Source of the DNA: Halorientalis persicus
GTDB taxonomy: Archaea > Halobacteriota > Halobacteria > Halobacteriales > Haloarculaceae
Direction of reading: 5' to 3'
Length of the DNA: 64,000 nucleotides
Assembly (NCBI RefSeq): GCF_900110215.1
Contig: NZ_FOCX01000002.1
Span: 62,001 to 126,000 of the forward strand
Positions within the stretch are counted from its first letter, which is position 1. Every line of letters begins with the position of its first letter. A model generated the notes under the pieces. The model saw only the letters and a program-made list of their open reading frames with translations, was not told where the DNA came from and did not search any database. Position numbers and translations under genes: made by a program. This document shows positions 42,077-50,304 of this stretch, in pieces.

Positions 42077-43282
42077 ATGCAATTCGACAAGACACACGAG
42101 ATGTTCCGTGACTCGCTCCGGGACTATCTCGAGAGCGAGATCGAACCGGACGTGCAGGAACTGGACAAACAGGAGATGACCAAGGAGGAGGCCGTCGGCT
42201 ACCTGCGCGACCTCCGGAAGCTGGGGATCGGCTTCGACCAGGAGACCGCTCAGGACTACTTCGGCGACCTGAAGTACTACGTCATCGGCTCCGAGGAGAT
42301 CTCCCGCGTCTGGCCGAGCCTGAACGTCATGCTCAACATGTCGTTCCCGGCCATGTTCGCCAACTGGGCGAGCGAGGAGACCCAGGACGCGCTGGGCGAC
42401 AAACTCGAGAAGGGCGAAGCCATCGGCGCGCTCGGCGTCACCGAGCCCGGCTCGGGCAGTCACTCCAGCAAGCCAAACACCGTCGCCCGCAAGGACGGCG
42501 ACGAGTACGTCATCAACGGCGAGAAGACCTGGGTGAGCAACGCCCAGATCTGTGACCTGACGATGATCGTCGCCTGGGACGAGGAGAACGACGCCCAGGA
42601 TATGTTCATCGTCGACCAGGAGAACTCCCCGTTCGACACGCGCAAGCTGGACAAGTTGGGCTGGAAGGGGTCGCCGACCGGCCAGATGTTCTTCGACGAC
42701 GTGCGTGTCCCCGAGGACAACAAGCTGAGCAACGCCATCCGTAACCTGATCCTCGAACACGGCGACCTCGGAGAGGCGCTGCCCTTCCCGAACGAGATGG
42801 TCGACCTGTTCCTGAGCCACAAGCCACTCAACGCCATCTTCTCGTTCATGCGGACCGGGATGGCCGCGATGGCGGTCGGCATCCAGCAGGCGGCCTACGA
42901 GGACGCGCTGGAGTACGCGACCGACCGCGAGACCTTCGGTAAGCCCATTGCCCAGCACCAGCTCGTCCAGAACCGCCTCTACAAGATGAAGGCCAACGTC
43001 GAGACCTCGCGCCTGCTCACCCACGAGGCCGTCGAGAAACTGTCCAACGCCGACGAGGAGTCCCGGATGTACTCCTCGCTGGCGAAGGGCTACGCCTGTG
43101 ACAAGTCCGTCGAGACCGCCCGCCACGGCGTCGAACTGTACGGCGGTAACGGCCTCTCGACCGACTACCCGCTGGAACGGTACTACCGCGACGCCCAGAC
43201 GATGACGATCCCCGACGGCACCGAGGAGATCATGAAGCTCATCGTCGGCTACGAGATGACCGAGATGTCGGCTTACGCCTGA
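42077..43282 (+). CDS. Acyl-CoA dehydrogenase-like flavoprotein 2
   Basis: A 401-residue paralogue of the gene at 40046. Conserved flavoprotein segments: AIGALGVTEPGSGSHSS, WKGSPTGQMFFDDVRVPEDN, ETFGKPIAQHQLVQNRLYKM, and LYGGNGLSTDYPLERYYRDAQTM. The catalytic position again reads IPDGT, with Asp380 in place of the usual Glu. It oxidises an acyl-CoA or related thioester by transferring electrons to FAD and then to an ETF or ferredoxin. Its promoter carries site D. A hairpin at 43371-43391 separates it from purNH. Confidence 0.88.
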   Translation: MQFDKTHEMFRDSLRDYLESEIEPDVQELDKQEMTKEEAVGYLRDLRKLGIGFDQETAQDYFGDLKYYVIGSEEISRVWPSLNVMLNMSFPAMFANWASEETQDALGDKLEKGEAIGALGVTEPGSGSHSSKPNTVARKDGDEYVINGEKTWVSNAQICDLTMIVAWDEENDAQDMFIVDQENSPFDTRKLDKLGWKGSPTGQMFFDDVRVPEDNKLSNAIRNLILEHGDLGEALPFPNEMVDLFLSHKPLNAIFSFMRTGMAAMAVGIQQAAYEDALEYATDRETFGKPIAQHQLVQNRLYKMKANVETSRLLTHEAVEKLSNADEESRMYSSLAKGYACDKSVETARHGVELYGGNGLSTDYPLERYYRDAQTMTIPDGTEEIMKLIVGYEMTEMSAYA

Positions 43283-43370
43283 TCGGCACCCGAAAATCGG
43301 TTTCGACTTCGAGTTGCGACCGCGGCCGGACGGACCTGTCGAGTCAGGGTCCGCTCCCCGGCCGGTTTTT

Positions 43371-43391
43371 GCCCCGGATCTCGTCCGGGGC
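43371..43391. terminator. Bidirectional hairpin between dehydrogenase 2 and purNH
   Basis: Perfect 8-bp stem gccccgga (43371-43378) / tccggggc (43384-43391), preceded by a short T run. It lies in the 148-nt convergent space. Confidence 0.5.
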
Positions 43392-43430
43392 TTCGGTTCC
43401 GTTCCGGAGAGCCACAGGATCGACAGCCGC

Positions 43431-45044
43431 TCAGTCGTGCCGGAAGGCCCGAGAGCCAGTAAAGACCATCGCCATGTCGTGTTCGTTCGCGGCCTCGATC
43501 ACGTCGTCGTCGTTGACCGACCCGCCGGGCTGGATCACGGCCTCGATGCCCGCTTCGGCCGCCGCCTCGATGCCGTCCGGGAACGGGAAGAAGGCGTCGC
43601 TCGCCATCACGGCACCTGCGGCCGACTTGCCCTCGGCGTCTTTCTCGGCTTTCATCTTCGCGATCTCGACGGCGTCGACCCGGGAGACCTGCCCCGCGCC
43701 GACCCCGACGGTCTCGGTACCGTCGGCGAACAGGATGGCGTTCGATTTGACGTGTTTGATCGTCCGCCAGGCAAAGAGCATGGACTCGATCTGCTCGTCG
43801 GTCGGTTCCCGGTCGGTGACGACTTCGAGGTCGTCACGGGTCGGAGCCTGGGTGTCTCGTTCCTGCACGAGCGTCCCGCCGACGAGGTCTTTCTCGGTGA
43901 CGGGTTCGGTCACGTCGTAGTTGTCCGAGACGTCGAGCACCCGGAGGTTCTCCTTCTCGAAGAGCGTCTCCAGCGCGTCGTCGGTGTAACCGGGTGCGAC
44001 GACGACCTCCTTGAACGAGTCGACGATCTGTGCGGCGGTGTCCGCGTCGCACTCGCGGTTCAAGGCGACGATACCGCCGAAGGCGCTCTTGGGGTCGGTG
44101 GCGAGCGCGTCGGCGTAGGCCTCGCTGAGACTATCGGCGGTCGCACAGCCCGCGGGGTTGGTGTGTTTGATGACCGCGGCCGCGGGCTCGTCGAACTCCT
44201 TGACGATGTTGAGGGCGGCGTCGGTGTCGTTGTAGTTGTTGTAGGACATCCCCTTCGCGCCCTCGTTCAACTGCTCGGCGGCGACGACGCTGGCTTCCTC
44301 GCAGGTCGCGTCGGCGTACAGCGCCGCGTCCTGATGGGGGTTCTCCCCGTAGCGCAGGTCGGCGTGGCGGTCCTCGCTGGTGACCCGGCGCTCCGGGAAG
44401 TCGCCGCCGGTGTCGCCCTCGACGTGGACCTGATTTTCGTCCCAGTCGATCTCGACGCGGTCCTGGGCGAACCACTTGACTGCCCGCGGGTACGCCTTCA
44501 TCTCGCCCTGGTAGAGGACGCGCTCTTTGAGGTCCTCGGCGTCGTCGCCGTCGTAGACGGGAATCGGTTCCTGGGTGACGACGGGGCCGCCGTCGACTTC
44601 CTCGTCGATCAGCGAACCGTCGTCGGCGACGGCGTCGGTGACCGCGTGGACGGTACAGCCCACCACGTCGACGCCGTACTCCAGCGCGTCGCCCCACGCG
44701 TCCATGCCCGGGAAGGCGGGCAACAGCGACGGGTGGACGTTCAGCGTCGTCGGCATCGGGTCGAGGAAGGTGTCCGAGAGGACGCGCATATAGCCGTCCA
44801 GACAGACGAGATCGAAGTCGTAGTCCTCAAGCGCCTCGACGACGCGCTGTTCGTGTTTGCGTCGGTTCTCGTCGTCGCGCTGGACTACCGTTTCGGTCGG
44901 AATCCCCCGTTTCTGGGCTTTCTCGACGACCGGCGCGTCCTCGCTGTTGGTGAGGACGACGGCGAGTTCGGCCCCGCCGGGAGCCAGGTCGTGGACGTTC
45001 AGTAAATTGCGGCCGCGGTTGCTGGCCATGCCCGCTAGCTTCAT
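43431..45044 (-). CDS. purNH: Bifunctional GAR transformylase / AICAR transformylase (PurN-PurH fusion)
   Basis: Two purine-synthesis folate enzymes in one 537-residue chain. Residues about 1-195 are PurN-like (LAGMASNRGRNLL, LNVHPSLLPAFPGMDAWGDAL, GCTVHAVTDAVADDG), the N10-formyl-THF binding part. The rest is the AICAR transformylase half of PurH (LRYGENPHQDAALY, KHTNPAGCA, AIKSNAI-like HVKSNAILFADG). The IMP cyclohydrolase domain of bacterial PurH is missing, so cyclisation must be done by another protein, such as archaeal PurO. The fusion is known in haloarchaea. ATG 45044 is the conserved start. Confidence 0.93.
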   Translation of the reverse strand: MKLAGMASNRGRNLLNVHDLAPGGAELAVVLTNSEDAPVVEKAQKRGIPTETVVQRDDENRRKHEQRVVEALEDYDFDLVCLDGYMRVLSDTFLDPMPTTLNVHPSLLPAFPGMDAWGDALEYGVDVVGCTVHAVTDAVADDGSLIDEEVDGGPVVTQEPIPVYDGDDAEDLKERVLYQGEMKAYPRAVKWFAQDRVEIDWDENQVHVEGDTGGDFPERRVTSEDRHADLRYGENPHQDAALYADATCEEASVVAAEQLNEGAKGMSYNNYNDTDAALNIVKEFDEPAAAVIKHTNPAGCATADSLSEAYADALATDPKSAFGGIVALNRECDADTAAQIVDSFKEVVVAPGYTDDALETLFEKENLRVLDVSDNYDVTEPVTEKDLVGGTLVQERDTQAPTRDDLEVVTDREPTDEQIESMLFAWRTIKHVKSNAILFADGTETVGVGAGQVSRVDAVEIAKMKAEKDAEGKSAAGAVMASDAFFPFPDGIEAAAEAGIEAVIQPGGSVNDDDVIEAANEHDMAMVFTGSRAFRHD

Positions 45045-45242
45045 GTGCGGAGGGGGGTGGTCCGGGCGCAAAGGCGTTGCGAATCGCTCAGCCGTGACTC
45101 ATCGGCACGTCACGAAAGGGGTGTGGGGGGAGAGATGTGGGGGGTGTTGGGGGACAAGGGAGAGTGAGAGTGGAGTGAACCACACTTGGGGTGATCAGTT
45201 GCCCCAGTGGCACGTCTCCGTTCGTCGCTTATCATTGTTTCT

Positions 45243-45260
45243 AATTCTGCCGGCAGAATT
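45243..45260. promoter_or_regulatory. Perfect 18-bp palindrome
   Basis: aattctgccggcagaatt is an exact inverted repeat, about 60-75 nt upstream of the small gene at 45319. A second symmetrical element (GTGTG-N7-CACAC, 45295-45311) lies just before that ATG. The pair look like operators; no regulator is known. The 274-nt space 45045-45318 has no other visible feature. Confidence 0.5.
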
Positions 45261-45318
45261 TTACAGCGTTCGACCATCGTGGAAGAATTGGAGTGTGTGT
45301 AATTATCACACGGACCGC

Positions 45319-45579
45319 ATGGCACGCCGGAGGCTTGCACTCGCAGGCACCAGTCCCTTTTCCGTGTCGGCCCTCGTGCTCGTGATGACACAGCTCACTG
45401 GACGCAGTGTCCGCGACCTCGGAATCGTCTCGACGCTGGTCGACGCGGTCGTCGCGTTCGCTCGCGGCCGTCCGAAGGCCGGCGCGCTGTTGCTGGGGGC
45501 GGCGGCGCTGTCGGCTCGGATCCCCGGATTGGGTGTCGCCGTCTCGGTCCTGTTGCGGGTGTACCGGAAACTCGCGTAA
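45319..45579 (+). CDS. Small hydrophobic protein, 86 residues
   Basis: A short protein with amphipathic and hydrophobic segments (VSALVLVMTQLTG, GALLLGAAALSARIPGLGVAVSVLL) and a basic N-terminus (MARRRLALAG). Probably membrane-associated; not recognised. It is weakly supported by an ATG placed after two symmetrical elements (45243-45260 and 45295-45311) and by the next gene starting 48 nt later. The longer upstream open frame overlaps purNH on the other strand and is not used. Confidence 0.5.
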   Translation: MARRRLALAGTSPFSVSALVLVMTQLTGRSVRDLGIVSTLVDAVVAFARGRPKAGALLLGAAALSARIPGLGVAVSVLLRVYRKLA

Positions 45580-45627
45580 CCGACGGGCTTCGACACCCCT
45601 TTGGGCCGGCCTCGCCCATCGACGGGT

Positions 45628-47016
45628 ATGACAGATCGTAGTTCGCTCGCCGCCGTCGCGCCGCTCGACGGGCGGTACGCCCGCTACACCGAACCGCTCG
45701 TTCCCTACGCCAGCGAGCGGGCGCTGATCCGCGCTCGCGTCCGTGTCGAGGTCGAGTACCTGCTTGCGCTCGCCGATCTGGACGTGACACCCCTGGAGAT
45801 CGGCCCCGACCAGCGCGACCACCTGCGCGCGCTCTACGAGGAGTTCGACGAGGGCGACGCCGAGATCGTCAAGGCCCTCGAAACCCAGGGCTGGAAAGAC
45901 TACGCGGCGACCAACCACGACGTGAAAGCCGTCGAGTACTTCGTCCGGGAGCATCTGCCGGAAGGTCTCGACGCCGCCCAGTGGATTCACTTCGGGCTCA
46001 CCAGCGAGGACGTGAACAACCTCGCGCACCGCCTGTTGGTCAAGCCCGCCGTCGAAGACGTGCTGGTGCCAGCGCTCCGGGACGTGCGCGACGCGCTGAC
46101 CGAGATGGCCCGCGAGCACCGCGACGTGCCGATGCTCGCCCGCACGCACGGCCAGCCCGCGACCCCGACCACCTTCGGCAAGGAGATGGCCGTCTACGCC
46201 ACCCGCCTCGGCAAAGCGCTGGGTCGCATCGAGCGCGCCGCCGACGACCTCTCGGGGAAACTCGCCGGTGCCTCGGGGACCTACGCCGCCCACGACGCGG
46301 CCTACCCCGACGTGGACTGGCCGGCCGTCTCCGAGTCGTTCGTCACCGGTCTCGGCCTCGAACACACCGAACTGGCCACGCAGGTCAACCCCTGTGACGA
46401 CCTCGAAGCGCTGTTCGACGCGCTCCGTGGCGCGAACAACGTTCTCCTCGATCTGGACCTGGACGTGTGGCTCTACGTCTCGGACCGCTACCTCGGGCAG
46501 GAAGCCACCGCGGGCGAGACCGGGTCGTCGACGATGCCTCACAAGGTCAACCCCATCGACTTCGAGAACAGCGAGGGCAACCTCTCGAAGGCCAACTCCG
46601 ACCTGGTCTTTCTCGGCGACTACGTCACCACCTCGCGGCTCCAGCGGGACCTCTCGGACTCGACGGTCAAGCGCAATATCGGCGCGGCACTGGCTCACTG
46701 TCTCATCGGCTACCGGAAGTGCGAACGCGGGCTGGCGAAGGTCGTTCCCAACGAGCAGGTCATGCGCGAAGAGCTGGAGTCGACGCCGGAGATCATCGGC
46801 GAGGCCGTCCAGACGATCCTGCGGCGGGAGGGTCACACCGACGCCTACGAACGGGTGAAGGAACTCACGCGGGGCCGCCGGGTGACCCTGGATGACTTCC
46901 GGGACCTGTTCGCCGACCTGGACGTGAGCGAGGACGTGCGCGAGGAACTGACCCAACTGACGCCGGCCGGGTACGTCGGTGTGGGCGACGAGTTGGTCGA
47001 CGAGTTGCACGACTGA
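45628..47016 (+). CDS. purB: Adenylosuccinate lyase
   Basis: Cleaves fumarate from SAICAR and adenylosuccinate in purine synthesis. The 462-residue sequence has the conserved histidine regions TNHDVKAVEYFV and LARTHGQPATPTTFGKEMAVY and the superfamily signature GSSTMPHKVNPIDFENSEGN. The C-terminal RRVTLDDFRDLF segment is typical. It lies close to purNH, which works in the same pathway, though on the other strand. Confidence 0.96.
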   Translation: MTDRSSLAAVAPLDGRYARYTEPLVPYASERALIRARVRVEVEYLLALADLDVTPLEIGPDQRDHLRALYEEFDEGDAEIVKALETQGWKDYAATNHDVKAVEYFVREHLPEGLDAAQWIHFGLTSEDVNNLAHRLLVKPAVEDVLVPALRDVRDALTEMAREHRDVPMLARTHGQPATPTTFGKEMAVYATRLGKALGRIERAADDLSGKLAGASGTYAAHDAAYPDVDWPAVSESFVTGLGLEHTELATQVNPCDDLEALFDALRGANNVLLDLDLDVWLYVSDRYLGQEATAGETGSSTMPHKVNPIDFENSEGNLSKANSDLVFLGDYVTTSRLQRDLSDSTVKRNIGAALAHCLIGYRKCERGLAKVVPNEQVMREELESTPEIIGEAVQTILRREGHTDAYERVKELTRGRRVTLDDFRDLFADLDVSEDVREELTQLTPAGYVGVGDELVDELHD

Positions 47017-47070
47017 CAGGGCGCAGTCGGTACCAAACGCATATGCTGATCGGGCGCAATCACTGAGCAA

Positions 47071-47721
47071 ATGCGATACGTCGAGGGCCTGTTGACGCCG
47101 GAACGCGGGTGGATTCACCCCATCGAGCGGCGCATCCAGCAGGCACCGGGGATCAAGAACGAACGGATTCTCCAGATGGAACTGCTCGACGACGGGACGG
47201 TGACGACGATGTACGAACTCAGCGGCGACCGCGAGGTCATCGAGTTCGCCGCCGAGTACGTCCCCGAACTCATCACCTACCAGGTCTCGCCGATGCAGGA
47301 CCGGATCATCACCTACGCCCACCTCGAATCCAACGAGATGCTCACCGGCCTGCTGGAACTCCCCCACACGTACCAGATCGTGCCGGACTTCCCCATCGAG
47401 TTCGCCAGCAACGGCGGCATCAAGCTGACCATCGTCGGCGACGAGGACCAGATCCGCCAGGCGATGGACGCCGTACCCGACGGCATCTCGGTCGAACTCA
47501 AGAAACTCGGCGACTACGCCCCCGAGAACGAACGGCTCCTCTCGCGACTCACCGACCGCCAGCGCGAGGTCGCCGAGATCGCCGTCGGCATGGGCTACTA
47601 CGACACGCCGCGACAGGTCACCTACGACGACATCGCCGAGGAGGTCGACGTAGCGCCCGGTACCGTCGGCGAAATTCTCAGAAAAGTCGAGTCCCGTCTG
47701 CTGAACGCCCTGCTCGGGTAG
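47071..47721 (+). CDS. HTH_10 (Bat-type) transcriptional regulator 2
   Basis: A 216-residue regulator with the C-terminal HTH_10 (LTDRQREVAEIAVGMGYYDTPRQVTYDDIAEEVDVAPGTVGEILRKVESRL) and an N-terminal haloarchaeal sensor-like domain opening MRYVEGLLTPERGWIHPIE. A TATA-like gcatatgct patch about 28 nt upstream suggests a leaderless start. Its stop (TAG, 47719-47721) abuts the stop of the convergent gene with no spacer. Confidence 0.9.
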   Translation: MRYVEGLLTPERGWIHPIERRIQQAPGIKNERILQMELLDDGTVTTMYELSGDREVIEFAAEYVPELITYQVSPMQDRIITYAHLESNEMLTGLLELPHTYQIVPDFPIEFASNGGIKLTIVGDEDQIRQAMDAVPDGISVELKKLGDYAPENERLLSRLTDRQREVAEIAVGMGYYDTPRQVTYDDIAEEVDVAPGTVGEILRKVESRLLNALLG

Positions 47722-48174
47722 TCAGCGCCCGAAGCCGGTTTTCGGCCGGATCGACAGTTCCTGCCAGTGGTTGATCGCCCAGTAGCCGAAGCCGGTGGCG
47801 ATCATCCCCGCCGCCAGGAAGTAAAAGAGCAGGTGCGAGGTGACGAGCGCCCCGGGATTCCGGACCGCATGCAAGAGCCCTTCACCGCCCAGCGTCAGGA
47901 CGACGAGCGTCCCGAGCGCCACCGTGCCCGCACCGGCGATGACCGTCCGGCCGTCGAGGCCCTGCGTCTCCGCGATCAGGACCGCGCCGACGAACGCCGT
48001 CGCCATCCCCAGCACGTACGCCGGGAGGCGGTCACTCAGGCCGACCGCCTCGCCCGACACCAGAGCCACCAGCCCCAGAAAGCTCGCCGTCAGCACGAGC
48101 GTGCAGGTCGCGATCAGCGCCCCCGCTCGCCCGATCGATTCCGCGTCGAACCGTCTCCGCTGTGCCATTGCCAT
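47722..48174 (-). CDS. Membrane protein with four predicted helices
   Basis: A 150-residue integral membrane protein. Four hydrophobic segments (e.g. AGALIATCTLVLTASFLGLVALV, YVLGMATAFVGAVLIA, AVALGTLVVLTL-like, LLFYFLAAGMIATGFGYWAI) make it polytopic. No family recognised. The start uses the MAMAQRRRF ATG at 48174. It converges exactly on the HTH_10 regulator. Confidence 0.75.
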   Translation of the reverse strand: MAMAQRRRFDAESIGRAGALIATCTLVLTASFLGLVALVSGEAVGLSDRLPAYVLGMATAFVGAVLIAETQGLDGRTVIAGAGTVALGTLVVLTLGGEGLLHAVRNPGALVTSHLLFYFLAAGMIATGFGYWAINHWQELSIRPKTGFGR

Positions 48175-48295
48175 ATCCACACGTCTCGTATCGGCCGACA
48201 AAAGCGTTTACGCGGCGTCTGACGGGCGTCTGCCGCACGACTGCTGCGCGCTATCAGGACTGGTAATTCCGGTCGCTGGAACGACTACTCGCGTA

Positions 48296-49396
48296 TCAGT
48301 CCAGCAGTGACTCGACGGCCGCCGTCGCGATCTCGCCGGCCCGTTCGACCTCGGGGCGGCGGACGTACTCGCGCTCGGCGTGGGCCACCGCGCCCTCCTC
48401 GTCGGCCAGCACGCCGGGGCCGAACACGACCGTCGGCGCGTCGGCGGCGAAGTAGGAAGCCTCGGTCGCGGCCCCGAACGGGCGGAGTTCGCCCGCGCCA
48501 GCGTCCCGGAGCGCGGCCACCACGTCACTGTCCGCGGGCGTGGCGAACGCTTCGAGGAACGGCGTCTCGCGCTCGGTGTACTCGAAGGAGAGTTCCATCG
48601 AGTCGGGAATCCAGGACTGGAGGTGCGCTTCAAGTTGCTCGCGAAAGCCCTGCTGGGTCTCGGGCGGGACGCTCCGCCGGTCGACGGTAATCGCACACTC
48701 GGCTGGGAGCTGGTTGGTGGCCGCCCCGCCCTCGATCACGGTGGGTTCGAGCGTCGGCCGCCCGAGCGAGTCGTGTTCCGGCGGCCCGACCGTCTCGTCG
48801 TAGGACTCGATGGCCTGCAGGACTGGCGCTGCCGCGCGGATCGCACTCGCCCCGCTCTCGGGTTCCGCGGCGTGGGCCGCAACACCCTCGATCTCGACTG
48901 TGCCCTCGAACCGGCCCTTCGCGGCGTTACAGATGTCCAGTCCCGTGGGTTCGCCGACGATGTACCCGTCAGCGTCCAGATCCAGGGCCGCCGCCCCCGT
49001 CGAGTACACCTCCTCGTCGGGCGTGACCGCCAGGGTCAGCCTGCCGGATTCGATCTCGGCGTCGAGAAACGCCGACAACAGCGCCGCGAGCGGCCCCTTC
49101 GCGTCGCAGGCCCCGCGTCCGCGGACGGTCTCGCCGTCGATTTCGGGCGGGACGTGGGGCGGCACCGTGTCGATGTGTGTGTTGCAGACGATGTGGGGGC
49201 CGTCGTCGCCGCCCGCCTCGCCGTGGCCGCTCCCGTCGGCCGTCCGCGTCGCCAGCGTGTTGCCGGCGCCGTCGACGCGCGGGTCGACACCCTCGGCGTC
49301 GAGGGTCTCGACCAGGTACTCGCGCATCTCGGTCACGTCCTCGTGAGAGGGAATGCCGACGGCAGTTTCGTGGAAAGAGAGGGGGTCGAAGGTCAT
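48296..49396 (-). CDS. dapE: Succinyl-diaminopimelate desuccinylase-like M20 peptidase
   Basis: Removes succinate from N-succinyl-LL-DAP. The 366-residue M20 fold shows the zinc motifs VCNTHIDTVPPH, GRGACDAKGPLAALL, TPDEEVYSTGA (Glu pair) and VGEPTGLDICNAAKGRF. It is the last gene of the lysine operon; its ATG overlaps the stop of dapF by one base (TGATG at 49394-49398). The operon context makes dapE the best name over a generic peptidase. Confidence 0.88.
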   Translation of the reverse strand: MTFDPLSFHETAVGIPSHEDVTEMREYLVETLDAEGVDPRVDGAGNTLATRTADGSGHGEAGGDDGPHIVCNTHIDTVPPHVPPEIDGETVRGRGACDAKGPLAALLSAFLDAEIESGRLTLAVTPDEEVYSTGAAALDLDADGYIVGEPTGLDICNAAKGRFEGTVEIEGVAAHAAEPESGASAIRAAAPVLQAIESYDETVGPPEHDSLGRPTLEPTVIEGGAATNQLPAECAITVDRRSVPPETQQGFREQLEAHLQSWIPDSMELSFEYTERETPFLEAFATPADSDVVAALRDAGAGELRPFGAATEASYFAADAPTVVFGPGVLADEEGAVAHAEREYVRRPEVERAGEIATAAVESLLD

Positions 49397-50304
49397 CAGT
49401 CGTCACCTGCGACCCCGTCGAGTTCCACGTCGAAGGTCGTCGGGTCGACGACGGTCACGGTGCCGGTGTACTCGCGCTCGACCGGCCCCTGCAGGAGTGC
49501 GTCGCGCTCGGTCAACTGGACGACGAGGCGACCACCCGGCGGGTGGGCCGGGACGCGCTGACCCCGTTCGACCTTGCCGAGCCGCTCGGCGGCGGCGACG
49601 ATGGCCACCGCGCCCGTCCCGCAGGAGTCGGTCTCGGCCTCGACGCCGCGCTCGAAGGTCCGCTGGTCGAACCCGCGGACAGTCTCGTCGGTGTCCTCGC
49701 CATCGGCACGGGGGGCCGCGAAGTTGACGTTCGCGCCCTCGGGGAACACGTCGGCGTCCCGGACCGCGGGCGCGACGGCTTCCACGTCGACCGCCGTCAC
49801 GTCGTCGACGAACGCGACTGCGTGTGGGACACCCGTGTTGACGGCGGTGACGGTCAGACCCTCGACGTCCCGCTCGATCAGCGGTTCGTCCCCGACGACG
49901 GGGACGCCGTCGGGGTCGAAGGTGGGCGCACCCATCTCGATAGTGACGCCCTGTTCGCCGATCTCGGCGCGACGCGTGCCGGCCTGCGTGTCGATCATGA
50001 CCTCTGCCGAGCCGGTGCGCTCGGCGACCCACTTGGCCGCACAGCGCGCGCCGTTGCCGCACATGGCCGCGACGCTCCCGTCGGGCTGGACCAGCGTCAT
50101 CACGACTCTGGGCGGGGAGTACTCGGGCTCCAGCGCCAGGAAGAGGACCCCGTCGGCCCCGCGTCTGCGCGCGTTGGGGTGATCGAGTCCGGTCTCCCGG
50201 TCGCAGAGTTCGGCCGCGAACGCCCGGCGGTCCGGAACGTCTTCGGCCGCGTCGACGATGATGAAGTCGTTGCCCGTGCCGTGGTATTTCTCTACTCCGA
50301 CCAT
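49396..50304 (-). CDS. dapF: Diaminopimelate epimerase
   Basis: Interconverts LL-DAP and meso-DAP. Both catalytic cysteines are in their motifs: MCGNGARCAAKW and TDSCGTGAVAI, with VEKYHGTGNDFIIVD at the start. 302 residues. The gene overlaps lysA by 13 nt at its 5' end and dapE by one base at its 3' end. Confidence 0.95.
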   Translation of the reverse strand: MVGVEKYHGTGNDFIIVDAAEDVPDRRAFAAELCDRETGLDHPNARRRGADGVLFLALEPEYSPPRVVMTLVQPDGSVAAMCGNGARCAAKWVAERTGSAEVMIDTQAGTRRAEIGEQGVTIEMGAPTFDPDGVPVVGDEPLIERDVEGLTVTAVNTGVPHAVAFVDDVTAVDVEAVAPAVRDADVFPEGANVNFAAPRADGEDTDETVRGFDQRTFERGVEAETDSCGTGAVAIVAAAERLGKVERGQRVPAHPPGGRLVVQLTERDALLQGPVEREYTGTVTVVDPTTFDVELDGVAGDD

